DNA of 64,000 bases from JAYRSJ01 sp041920215 (GTDB taxonomy: Bacteria; Pseudomonadota; Gammaproteobacteria; Burkholderiales; Burkholderiaceae_C): positions 1-64,000 of the forward strand of contig JAYRSJ010000022.1 in the NCBI GenBank assembly GCA_041920215.1, in the 5' to 3' direction. The notes beneath the pieces were generated by a model, which was not told where the DNA came from, searched no databases, and saw only the letters and a list, made by a program, of their open reading frames with translations. The translations under genes and the position numbers were made by a program. Of this stretch, positions 56,109 through 63,775 are shown one piece after another (within the stretch, counting starts at the first letter, position 1; every line of letters begins with the position of its first letter).

Positions 56109-56240
56109 ATGCTGTTGCTACTGCTCGAAGCTCTTGGCGCCCTGGCGGTGCTGATCCTGATCGTCTGGTGGACGATGTTCTCCGGACGCAAGAAGGGCGA
56201 GCGCGCGCCGTCGCCGGACGATCAGGACCCGCCGTCCTGA
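56109..56240 (+). CDS. small single-helix membrane protein
   Basis: 43 residues: one membrane helix (LLLLLEALGALAVLILIVWWTMF) followed by a basic, then Asp/Pro-rich tail. No clear ribosome site. The coding-like base pattern and clean helix support a gene, but nothing else does. It converges on the Gcr-type gene with a 25-bp gap. Confidence 0.5.
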   Translation: MLLLLLEALGALAVLILIVWWTMFSGRKKGERAPSPDDQDPPS

Positions 56241-56265
56241 TCGCCCGCGCCGGGCTTCGCCGCGG

Positions 56266-58281
56266 CTAGCGAGGTGGCAGGAAGAAGCTGCGCGGCGCCT
56301 GACGCAGGCGGCGCCAGATGGCGGCGCTGACCCGCGCGCGCTGCGAGACCTGGATGCCGCGCGAGCGCAGCGCCAGCTTGAAGGCCAGATAGAAACTGAC
56401 GCCGATATTGAGCATGCCGGTCAGAGGGATCGCGGCCACGCACAGCCAGAAGGCCGGCAGCTGCAGCACCTGGCTGCCCAGCGCGCCGGCGGCGGCGGCG
56501 GTCTGGCCGGCCGACAGGGTCACATGGCGCACCTCGATGGGCAGGCCGAAGAAGCTGGCCAGCGCCGGCACCAGGCCCAGCATCAGGCCCAGCGAGACAT
56601 TGGCCGCCAGGCCCGATATATTGGCGCGCCACCACTGGGCCCAGCGCTCGGCACGAGCCTGACCCAGGCGGGCGATGATGCGCGGGTTCCAGGCGATGGC
56701 GGCGTCCAGCCGGTAGAACACGAACCAGTTCTCGGCCCAGCCGGCAATCAGGCTGCTGGTGAACAGCAGCACGCCGGTGAAGGCGGCGAACAGCAGTGTC
56801 GGCCCCAGCAAGGTCAGCGAACTCAGCACGTACTGCGCGTCCTTCTCCCCCACCAGGGGGGCGCCGAACAGGCCCCAGCAGCCCAGCTGCAGCAGCAGCA
56901 CCAGCGGTGCGACCAGGGACAGATTGCCGATCACGCCGGCCATCTGCGAACGCAGCAGGTGCGTGACCTCGTCGACAAAGCCCTCCAGGCCCTGCTCGTT
57001 GTCGATCTCGCCCAGCTTCTGGGCCATCGCCGGCGCCGTCATCGCCGGCTGCTTGGTGGCCACCGTGAAGTGCAGCAGATGGATCAGCACAAAGCTCAGC
57101 GCGTAGTTGATGCCGGCGAAGAAACCGCCCCAGAAGGCCGACAGCGCCAGTGCGCCGATCGCGAACTTGATGAAGGTGGTGCCGGCCATCACCGTGCCGC
57201 CGCCGGCCGCCGCGCGCAGCATCTGGCGGTAGGCGCTCTTGTCGCGGGTGATGTAGTGCTCGCCGGTCTCGGCGCTGCGCTCGGCCACCTTGCGCGCCAG
57301 CAGCGAGTAGTGGCGGGCGAACAGGGTACGCACGCTGCGCCGGGCATGCACCACCCGCACCAGATTGGCAGCCAGGCGGGCCAGATCGCGTTGCGGCGCG
57401 GCACTGACCAGGCTGTCCAGCAGCGTCTCGATGCGTGCCAGGCGCTGCTGCAGCTGCTCGATCTCGAACACGATGTCGACCGAGACGCCGAACTCCTCCA
57501 GATGCCGCGGCACGGTGGCCGCGGCATGGCGGCAGCCGTCCAGCTGGCCGCGCAGGTATTGCAGGGTCTGGCGCAGCTGGGCCTCGGCCGGCTCGCTGCC
57601 GTCGCGGGCCCGCAGCGCATCGGTGAAATCCTCGCAGGCGCCGGTCAGCTCGGTGAAGGGCTTGTGCGCCAGGCTGGCGCTGTCCATGCGCTGGCGCAGC
57701 GGGCCGGACAGGCCGGCCGCCGCCACCGCACTGATCAGCACGGTCAGGCCGTCCAGCATCGGGCCGCGCCAGGAGCGCGCCGCGCTGTCGCCCAGCTCGA
57801 ACAGCCCGGCCAGCCGGGCCAGCAGCTCCTCGTCCAGGGCCTCCAGCCACAGGGCATCGTCGGGATCGGGGAAGAGCAGGCCGAACAGATCGCCCAGCTC
57901 GCGGGTGTCGACCGTGTCGGGCAGCACCTGCTGGCGCAGGCGGTGCAAGAGCTCGCTCCACAGTGCCATGCGCGGCGCGAAGCCCACATCGGAGAACAGG
58001 CCCACCGCCCGCATATCGCGCCAGATCGCGCCGATGACCGCGGCGAAGGCCTGGGCGTGCTGCGGGTTGCGCTCCAGCATATTGAGCAGATGCTTGAGAC
58101 GCAGCACCGGCAGAGGCCGGCCCGATTCGCGCTGCATGGCCTCGGCCTCGCCGCGGTGCGGATGCCGCAGCCATTCGAGCAGCCGCACCAGCCAGAGGTT
58201 GCGCGCGGCCAGCGGGGCCTGCGCGTCGGCCGCGTTAAGCAGGGCGGTGAGGTCCCAGGTCTGGGGCTTGGAGCCGAGCAT
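56266..58281 (-). CDS. Gcr-type 'site-specific recombinase' family membrane protein
   Basis: 671 residues; the ATG overlaps the apaG stop (ATGA). The N-terminal half is helical and charged (LLNMLERNPQHAQAFAAVIGAIW, ARHYSLLARKVAERSAETGEHYI); the C-terminal half has six to eight membrane helices (FAIGALALSAFWGGFFAGINYALSF, LLFAAFTGVLLFTSSLIAGWAENWF). This fits the SpecificRecomb family named after gonococcal Gcr. The many membrane helices and lack of recombinase catalytic motifs make the family name doubtful; a membrane role is more likely. Confidence 0.88.
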   Translation of the reverse strand: MLGSKPQTWDLTALLNAADAQAPLAARNLWLVRLLEWLRHPHRGEAEAMQRESGRPLPVLRLKHLLNMLERNPQHAQAFAAVIGAIWRDMRAVGLFSDVGFAPRMALWSELLHRLRQQVLPDTVDTRELGDLFGLLFPDPDDALWLEALDEELLARLAGLFELGDSAARSWRGPMLDGLTVLISAVAAAGLSGPLRQRMDSASLAHKPFTELTGACEDFTDALRARDGSEPAEAQLRQTLQYLRGQLDGCRHAAATVPRHLEEFGVSVDIVFEIEQLQQRLARIETLLDSLVSAAPQRDLARLAANLVRVVHARRSVRTLFARHYSLLARKVAERSAETGEHYITRDKSAYRQMLRAAAGGGTVMAGTTFIKFAIGALALSAFWGGFFAGINYALSFVLIHLLHFTVATKQPAMTAPAMAQKLGEIDNEQGLEGFVDEVTHLLRSQMAGVIGNLSLVAPLVLLLQLGCWGLFGAPLVGEKDAQYVLSSLTLLGPTLLFAAFTGVLLFTSSLIAGWAENWFVFYRLDAAIAWNPRIIARLGQARAERWAQWWRANISGLAANVSLGLMLGLVPALASFFGLPIEVRHVTLSAGQTAAAAGALGSQVLQLPAFWLCVAAIPLTGMLNIGVSFYLAFKLALRSRGIQVSQRARVSAAIWRRLRQAPRSFFLPPR

Positions 58282-58664
58282 CAGTGCAGCGTCGTGCTGT
58301 CGGCCAGCGCGAACTCGCTGACCTCGGTGTAGAACACGTCGGCGCTCTCGCTGACGCACAGCAGCCGGCCCTTCATGCTGCCCTGGGCCGTGCCGATGCG
58401 GGCCCAGGAGCTGTACTGGAAGCGCTCACCGGGCTGTAGCAGCGGCTGGTGGCCGACCAGGGCCAGGCCGTCGACCTGCTGGATGCGGCCCTGGCTATCG
58501 CTGATATGCCAGTGCCGCGCGATCACCTGGGCGGCGACGCTGCCGGTGTTGACGATCTCGACCGTGTAGGCATAGGCCCAGACCCCCTGGTCGGCAGCGG
58601 TCTGCTCGGGCAAGGGCTGGACGGAGACGGAGACACTCAGTTGGGCTGCTTGCATGCGGGGCAT
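58281..58664 (-). CDS. apaG: ApaG protein
   Basis: 127 residues, full length. The fibronectin-III-like fold is evident: VWAYAYTVEIVNTGSVAAQVIARHWHISDSQG, then VDGLALVGHQPLLQPGERFQYSSWARIGTAQGSMKG. These Gly- and His-containing strands are the ApaG signature. Its biochemical role is unsettled. In many Burkholderiales apaG neighbours rpe; here they are separated by four other genes. Confidence 0.96.
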   Translation of the reverse strand: MPRMQAAQLSVSVSVQPLPEQTAADQGVWAYAYTVEIVNTGSVAAQVIARHWHISDSQGRIQQVDGLALVGHQPLLQPGERFQYSSWARIGTAQGSMKGRLLCVSESADVFYTEVSEFALADSTTLH

Positions 58665-58733
58665 TCTAGGAGGCTATGCTTTGCCGCTTCAAAGCCCTGA
58701 GCCTGCAGCCGCTGTGGGCCGATTGCTAACGTC

Positions 58734-59495
58734 ATGGCGATGCAAGGATTCATGAGCGCCTGGATGCTGCTGTGCCTGGCCCTGCTGCCGGGCATCGCTG
58801 CGGCGCAGACGACGCTGCGCACCGTGCTGCAGAGCGGCGCACCGGTGAAGTACGACCCGCAGCAGGCCGCCCGGCCGGGGCTGTGCCTGGAGCTGCTGCG
58901 TGCTGTCGAGGCGCTGGACCCGGGGCTGCGCTTCAGTGGGCTGAATCTGCAGGCGCCGCTGCGGCGCATCGAGCGCATGCTGGAGGGAGGCGAGATCGAT
59001 GTCTTCTTCTGCCTGCTCGACACCCCGCAGCGCCGCCGGCTGGCCGACTACCTGCCCGTGCCGCTCTACACCGTCCGCCACTGGGTGGTGCAGCGCAGCG
59101 AGGACGCCCGCAGCATCAGCGGCTATGCCGAGCTGCGCGAGGCCGGCCAACGCAAGCCGGTGCTGGTGGCCCAGGGTTCGGTGCTGGCCCAGAGCCTGCA
59201 GGCGGCCGGCGTACCCTTTAGCGATGTGGCGCGCTCCGATGTGGAGGCGCTGCGCATGCTGGCGCTGGGCCGCTCGGATGCCCTCTATGGGCAAGACATG
59301 ACCCTCAGGCCCCTGCTGCAGGGACAGGGCGAGGGCGCCAGGTTCAGGGTGGCGTCCGGCGACTTCAAGGTGGAGAACCATTACGCCGTGGTGGGCAGGC
59401 ATCTGCCCGAGGCGACGGCCAGCCGGCTGCTGCGGGCGCTGCAGCAGCTCGAGCGCAGCGGCAAGCTGGCCGAGCTGCAGCAGAAGTACCGCTAG
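58734..59495 (+). CDS. periplasmic amino-acid-type ABC substrate-binding protein (SBP family 3)
   Basis: 253 residues with signal peptide (cleavage near IAAAQT, about 24). Family-3 binding fold: CLELLRAVEALDPGLRFSGLNLQAPLRRIERMLEGGEIDVFFCLLDTPQRRRLADYLPVPLY, and the C-terminal LLRALQQLERSGKLAELQQKYR. No permease or ATPase gene accompanies it, so it may be an orphan binding protein or a sensor partner. Divergent from apaG with 69 bp between starts. Confidence 0.87.
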   Translation: MAMQGFMSAWMLLCLALLPGIAAAQTTLRTVLQSGAPVKYDPQQAARPGLCLELLRAVEALDPGLRFSGLNLQAPLRRIERMLEGGEIDVFFCLLDTPQRRRLADYLPVPLYTVRHWVVQRSEDARSISGYAELREAGQRKPVLVAQGSVLAQSLQAAGVPFSDVARSDVEALRMLALGRSDALYGQDMTLRPLLQGQGEGARFRVASGDFKVENHYAVVGRHLPEATASRLLRALQQLERSGKLAELQQKYR

Positions 59496-59498
59496 CCT

Positions 59499-60842
59499 TC
59501 AGGGGGCAGGCAGCAAGACCCGGTCCAGCGTGTGGATCACGCCGTTCAGGGCCAGCGTATCAGTGGCGCTGATGCCGGCGACGCGGCCGTTGGCGTCGCT
59601 GATCTTCAGCATGGCATCGACGCTGAAGCTGCCACCCTGCAGAGTGCTGATCGGTGTGTTGAGCGGCACCCCTGCGGCATAGACCCGCCCTGGCAGGACG
59701 TGGTAGCTCAGCACCTTGCTCAGCAGGGCCTTGTCGGCCAGCAGGGCCGCCTTGCTGATGTTCAGTTCGGCCAGCAGCGCGGCAAAGGCGGCATTGGTGG
59801 GGGCGAACACGGTGAAGGAGCCCGGGGCGCTGAGCGCGCCGGCCAGGTCGGCGGCCACCACGGCCTCGGCCAGGATGCTGAAGTCGGGCGTGGCCAGCGC
59901 GGCCTCGACGATGGACGGGATCTTGGGCAGGATCACCTTGTCGATCACATGGATCACACCATTGCTGGCCAGCACATCGGTGGCGACGATGGCGGCCTTG
60001 CGGCCGTTGCGGTCGGTGATGGCCAGGCTGGCGTCGATGCTGAGGCTTTCACCCTGCACCGTGCTGAGCGGCGTGCCCAGGGGCACATCGGCCTTGAGCA
60101 CCCGGCCCGGCAGCACATGGTAGGTCAGCACCTGGGTCAGCAACGCCTTGTTGGCCAGCAGCTGCGCCTTGCTCATGCCCAGCTCGCTCAGCAGCGCGGC
60201 AAAGGCGGCATCGGTCGGTGCGAACACGGTGAAGGGGCCGCTGCCGCTGAGCGTGGCGCCCAGATCGGCGGCGATCACGGCCTCGACCAGGATGCCGAAG
60301 GAGGGCGTGGCGACCGCGGTCTCGACCAGGGTCTTGTTGGCGGGCAGCAGCACCTTGTCGATCACATGGATCAGGCCGTTGCGTGCGCTGACATCGGTGG
60401 CAGTGATCGAGGCCTTGCGGTTGCGGCCGTCGGTGATCTGCAGCGTGCCGCCGACCGACTCGATCTTGAAGATGCCACCCTGCGCCGTGCTGATCGGCTT
60501 GCCCAGTGGCACGGCCGCACGCTCGACCCGCACGGGCAGCAGGTGGTAGCTGAGCACCGCGGTGAGCAGGGGCTTGTCGGCCAGCAGCTGGGCCTTGCTG
60601 ACGCCCAGCTCGGACAGCAGCGCGGCAAAAGCGTCGTTGGTCGGGGCGAACAGGGTGTAGGGGCCAGGGGCGGCCAGGGTGGCGCCCAGATCGGCCGCGG
60701 CGACGGCTTCGAACAGCGTGGAGAAGCGTGGATCGCTGCGGGCTATATCGACAAGCGTGGCCTCGTCATCGTCGCCGCCGCCGCAGGCGGCCAGCAAGCT
60801 CACGGCGGCCAGCAGGGCCAGGCGTTTGAACCAGTCAAGCAT
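59499..60842 (-). CDS. three-repeat fasciclin (FAS1) lipoprotein
   Basis: 447 residues from an ATG with a GGAG site; lipobox LLAACGGGDDDE, with Asp after a Gly run. Three tandem FAS1 domains (about 29-160, 161-300, 301-447), each with the family blocks FTVFAPTNAAFAALL, a Y-H box (LSYHLLPVRV) and a final GVIHVIDKVLLP. Such domains mediate cell-cell or matrix adhesion. Copies are close in sequence, suggesting recent internal duplication. Probably co-transcribed with the fasciclin gene upstream, 44 bp away. Confidence 0.94.
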   Translation of the reverse strand: MLDWFKRLALLAAVSLLAACGGGDDDEATLVDIARSDPRFSTLFEAVAAADLGATLAAPGPYTLFAPTNDAFAALLSELGVSKAQLLADKPLLTAVLSYHLLPVRVERAAVPLGKPISTAQGGIFKIESVGGTLQITDGRNRKASITATDVSARNGLIHVIDKVLLPANKTLVETAVATPSFGILVEAVIAADLGATLSGSGPFTVFAPTDAAFAALLSELGMSKAQLLANKALLTQVLTYHVLPGRVLKADVPLGTPLSTVQGESLSIDASLAITDRNGRKAAIVATDVLASNGVIHVIDKVILPKIPSIVEAALATPDFSILAEAVVAADLAGALSAPGSFTVFAPTNAAFAALLAELNISKAALLADKALLSKVLSYHVLPGRVYAAGVPLNTPISTLQGGSFSVDAMLKISDANGRVAGISATDTLALNGVIHTLDRVLLPAP

Positions 60843-60886
60843 GGTGGATCTCCGTTGTTGAGGGGGCAATCAAAGCAATCCGGATG

Positions 60887-61804
60887 TCAGTGCCGCGGCT
60901 GCGGCAGCAGGGCATCAGCCAGGCGATGGATCAGGCCGTTGCTGGCGGGGCGGTCGCTGCCGCTCAGCAGGGCTTGGGCCTGCTGTTCCCCACCGATCAG
61001 GCCCAGGGCGCTGAACTCGAGGGGCTGGCCGAAGGCGCTGGTGGCGCAGCCACCCCAGGGCAGCTCATGGCTAGCCCAGCGGCCGGGTAGCAGGTGGTGG
61101 CGCAGCAGGTCCGACAGTAGGGCGGCATCGGCCATCAGCTGGCGCTGGCGCCGACCCAGCCGGGCGGCCAGCCGCGCCAGGCCCTGGTCCTCCGGGGCGA
61201 ACAGGGTGAAGGGGCCGCTGGCCCGCAGCAGCGGCGCCAGCCCGGCCTTGTCCAGCGCCTCGCACAGCAGGCTGTGCTGGGGCAGGGCGGCCAGCTGTGC
61301 CAGCAAGTCCTGGCGCGGCGGTGTCAGCACCCTGTCGATCAGGTGCACCTGCAGCGCGCCCCAGCGCAGATCGCTGCGCAGCAGCCGCGCCTGCCGCCCC
61401 AGGCCATCGCGCAGCACCGGGCCGGCGGCCCGCGGTTCCAGCCACAGGGGCGTGCTGCCCAGCACCGACAGCGGACGCGGCTGCAGCCGCTCGGTCGGGC
61501 CCAGCGCCTGGCTCAGCAGATGGGCCAGCAGCAGCTGACGCAGGCCCGGCACATCGGCCAGCAGGGCCGGCAGGCTGCCGCCCTCGGCGCTCAGGTGGCG
61601 CTGCAGCGCCGCATCGCTGGGCGCCAGCAGGCTCAGGCCCTGTCCCTGGCTCAGCAGTCCGTCCAGCCCGGCCGCTGACAGTGCCGGCACCAGCCAGGCG
61701 ATCGAGTCCTCCTGGCTCGCCGGTCCTGCAGCCTGGTCGTGGCGCAGCGGGGGGCGCGGACCGGCAGGGGCCGGGCGGCGGTCAGCAAGCTGGGTGGTGG
61801 TCAT
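60887..61804 (-). CDS. divergent fasciclin-domain protein lacking a signal peptide
   Basis: 305 residues, ATG seven bases after GAGG. Two diverged FAS1 domains: about 35-165 (LSLLAPSDAALQRHL, LLAHLLSQAL, LQVHLIDRVLTPP) and 170-305 (FTLFAPEDQGLARLA, LLRHHLLPGRW, GLIHRLADALLP). The N-terminus is polar and Pro/Arg-rich without a secretion signal, so the product may stay in the cytosol or leave by another route. Its promoter zone carries a candidate TetR operator. Confidence 0.87.
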   Translation of the reverse strand: MTTTQLADRRPAPAGPRPPLRHDQAAGPASQEDSIAWLVPALSAAGLDGLLSQGQGLSLLAPSDAALQRHLSAEGGSLPALLADVPGLRQLLLAHLLSQALGPTERLQPRPLSVLGSTPLWLEPRAAGPVLRDGLGRQARLLRSDLRWGALQVHLIDRVLTPPRQDLLAQLAALPQHSLLCEALDKAGLAPLLRASGPFTLFAPEDQGLARLAARLGRRQRQLMADAALLSDLLRHHLLPGRWASHELPWGGCATSAFGQPLEFSALGLIGGEQQAQALLSGSDRPASNGLIHRLADALLPQPRH

Positions 61805-61836
61805 GAGCACCTCGGCGTTTGAAATGTCGAGGCTGA

Positions 61837-61865
61837 AATGTGAACTAGACAGTTCAGAATGTCAA
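61837..61865 (-). promoter_or_regulatory. promoter of the fasciclin operon
   Basis: Minus strand: a perfect TTGACA -35 box at 61865-61860, then 17 bases to a weak -10 (CACATT, 61842-61837). Nearly the whole spacer is the palindrome at 61841-61856, so a repressor bound there would block polymerase. Confidence 0.55.
61841..61856. promoter_or_regulatory. operator 1: TGAACT-AGAC-AGTTCA palindrome
   Basis: Perfect 6-bp arms around AGAC, a size and symmetry typical of TetR-family operators. It lies inside the fasciclin promoter, 37 bp before that start codon. A related copy is at 61901-61916. Confidence 0.65.
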
Positions 61866-61900
61866 CTTGGCGGTTTTGTAAAATACTTGTTGGTTTGAAA

Positions 61901-61916
61901 TCGACTGTTTGGTTCA
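61901..61916. promoter_or_regulatory. operator 2: related site at the tetR promoter
   Basis: On the minus strand it reads TGAACCAAACAGTCGA, matching operator 1 at 12 of 16 positions, including TGAAC and ACAGT. It covers the start of the -35 region of the TetR gene, implying autoregulation. Confidence 0.5.
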
Positions 61917-61941
61917 GACTTTGCCAGGCCAGTCATACAAT
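61913..61941 (+). promoter_or_regulatory. promoter of the TetR gene, possibly leaderless
   Basis: TTCAGA (61913-61918), 17 bases, then TACAAT (61936-61941). The expected transcript start falls at or next to the A of the ATG at 61948, and no ribosome site is present, so a leaderless mRNA is likely. Confidence 0.5.
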
Positions 61942-61947
61942 CGCGGC

Positions 61948-62553
61948 ATGGCAAAAGTCTCTTTTCGCGAACAGGTGTTGCAGGCCCGCGAGGATGCGAT
62001 CGTGGCTTCGGTCAATCGGCTGCTGGCCGAGAAGGGCTTCGACCTGATGACGGTGGACGAGGTGGTGGCCGATGTGGGCATCGCCAAGGCCAGCCTCTAC
62101 AAGCACTTCAGCTCCAAGGAGGCGCTGGCGGCGGCCGCCATGGTGCAGGTGTTGGAACGGGCCCTGGCCGAGCTGGCCCGGCTGCGCGCCCAGCCCGGCC
62201 TCGACGCGCTGGCGCGGCTCAAGGCGGTGGCGCGCTGGACCATGCAGGTGCAACTGGCCGGCGAGATGCCCTCTCTGCCGGCCCAGAACTCCAGCCTGCG
62301 GGCCGCGCTGGTGGGACACAAGGTCTATATGGACCGGCTGCTGACCCTCAGCGACGAGCTCGGCGAATGGATCGCCGAAGCTCAGCAGCAGGGCCTGATC
62401 CAGCCCGCGCTGCCGCCTGAGGTGGTGCTCTACACGCTGTTCGCGCGCGCCTGCGACCCGGTGCTGAGCCTGCTCAAGGCGGGCGGCCAGTACAGCGATG
62501 AGCGCATCATCGAGCTGCTGCTATCGACCTGCTTCGGCGGCCTGGCGGTCTGA
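61948..62553 (+). CDS. TetR/AcrR-family transcriptional regulator
   Basis: 201 residues. N-terminal HTH (AIVASVNRLLAEKGFDLMTVDEVVADVGIAKASLYKHFSSKEAL) is the canonical TetR DNA-binding domain; the rest is an all-helical ligand domain of the short AcrR type. It faces the fasciclin operon across 143 bp holding two copies of one operator motif, so it probably represses both that operon and itself. The effector is unknown. Starts further upstream (61909) would precede the promoter. Confidence 0.93.
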   Translation: MAKVSFREQVLQAREDAIVASVNRLLAEKGFDLMTVDEVVADVGIAKASLYKHFSSKEALAAAAMVQVLERALAELARLRAQPGLDALARLKAVARWTMQVQLAGEMPSLPAQNSSLRAALVGHKVYMDRLLTLSDELGEWIAEAQQQGLIQPALPPEVVLYTLFARACDPVLSLLKAGGQYSDERIIELLLSTCFGGLAV

Positions 62554-62566
62554 GCCGGGGCACTGC

Positions 62567-62591
62567 GTCCGACGGACGCCGTCCGTAGAAT
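62567..62591 (+). promoter_or_regulatory. interlocked palindromes and -10 box upstream of rpe
   Basis: GTCCG-A-CGGAC (62567-62577) and GGACG-C-CGTCC (62574-62584) overlap, just before TAGAAT (62586-62591), a good -10 hexamer 29 bp from the rpe start. The palindromes could be an operator or the end hairpin of the tetR transcript; there is no T-tract. Confidence 0.4.
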
Positions 62592-62620
62592 TGCGGCTTT
62601 GCCACGCCTACGCAGCCGCC

Positions 62621-63304
62621 ATGAGCACCACCTTCCGCATCGCCCCCAGCATCCTCTCGGCCGACTTCGCCTGCCTGGGCCAGGAGGTGAGCGATGTGCT
62701 GGCCGCCGGCGCCGACTGGATTCACTTCGACGTGATGGACAACCATTACGTGCCGAATCTGACCTTCGGCCCCATGGTCTGCGAGGCTTTGAAGAAGCAT
62801 GCCGTCAAGCCCGACGGCAGCGCCGCGCCCATCGATGTGCATCTGATGGTGCAGCCGGTCGACAGCCTGGCTCAGGCCTTCTGCAGGGCGGGCGCCGATC
62901 TGGTCAGCTTCCACCCCGAGGCCTCGGCCCATGTGGACCGCACCCTGCAGCTGATCAAGGCCGAGGGAGCCCAGGCCGGCCTGGTCTTCAATCCCGGCAC
63001 GCCGCTGGACGTGCTGGAGTGGGTGATCGACAAGGTGGACCTGGTGCTGATCATGAGCGTCAATCCCGGCTTCGGCGGCCAGAGCTTCATCCCCAGCGCG
63101 CTGAAGAAGCTCACGCAGGCGCGCGAGATCATCGCCAAGAGCGGCCGCGACATCCGGCTGGAGATCGACGGTGGCGTCAAGGTCGACAATATCCGCAGCA
63201 TCGCCGATGCGGGTGCCGATACCTTTGTGGCCGGCTCGGCCATCTTCGGCAAGGCCGACTACAAGGCGGTGATCGACGCGATGCGGGCCGAGCTGGCGCG
63301 CTGA
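62621..63304 (+). CDS. rpe: ribulose-phosphate 3-epimerase
   Basis: 227 residues, standard length. TIM-barrel motifs: IAPSILSADFACLG, HFDVMDNHYVPNLTFGP (metal His and Asp), DVHLMV, SFHPEAS, VNPGFGGQSFI and LEIDGGV, all intact. It interconverts ribulose 5-phosphate and xylulose 5-phosphate in the pentose phosphate or Calvin cycle. The usual Burkholderiales neighbours (phosphoglycolate phosphatase, trpE) do not follow; a tyrosine phosphatase gene does. Confidence 0.97.
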   Translation: MSTTFRIAPSILSADFACLGQEVSDVLAAGADWIHFDVMDNHYVPNLTFGPMVCEALKKHAVKPDGSAAPIDVHLMVQPVDSLAQAFCRAGADLVSFHPEASAHVDRTLQLIKAEGAQAGLVFNPGTPLDVLEWVIDKVDLVLIMSVNPGFGGQSFIPSALKKLTQAREIIAKSGRDIRLEIDGGVKVDNIRSIADAGADTFVAGSAIFGKADYKAVIDAMRAELAR

Positions 63305-63315
63305 AGAGCGCGGCC

Positions 63316-63762
63316 ATGGACTCGCTGCTGCTGGTCTGCACCGGCAATATCTGCCGCTCGCCGATGGCCGAGGCGGTGTTCCGCGAGCGTCTGCCCGAGC
63401 TGCGCCGGGTGGCCTCGGCGGGCCTGCGGGCGGCGCCCCGTGGTGAACCGGTCGACCCGCGGGCCGCCGCGGTGCTGGCGCGCCAGGGCCTGGCCCTGCC
63501 CAAGCGCTGGCGTTCGCAACGGGTTGAGCCGGCACTGCTGGAGGACTTCGATCTGGTGCTGGCGATGGACCTGGACAACCACGCCGCGCTGCGCCGCCTG
63601 CAGCCCGCGGCCACCCATGTGCAGCTCTTCATGGACCTGCTGCCGGGGCGGGCTGGCGAGGAGGTGCCCGACCCGTACTACGGCCCGCCTCAGGGCTTCG
63701 ATACGGTGCTGAGCCTGATCGAGCAAGGTGCGGCGGCGCTGCGCCAGCGCCTGCGCGGCTGA
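63316..63762 (+). CDS. low-molecular-weight protein tyrosine phosphatase
   Basis: 148 residues, starting 11 bp after rpe. P-loop CTGNICRS (CX5R, nucleophile Cys near residue 8) and general-acid Asp in VPDPYYG are intact. In bacteria these enzymes often control exopolysaccharide tyrosine kinases; no kinase gene is nearby. Possibly co-transcribed with rpe. Confidence 0.95.
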   Translation: MDSLLLVCTGNICRSPMAEAVFRERLPELRRVASAGLRAAPRGEPVDPRAAAVLARQGLALPKRWRSQRVEPALLEDFDLVLAMDLDNHAALRRLQPAATHVQLFMDLLPGRAGEEVPDPYYGPPQGFDTVLSLIEQGAAALRQRLRG

Positions 63763-63775
63763 GTCCGGGTCTGCC

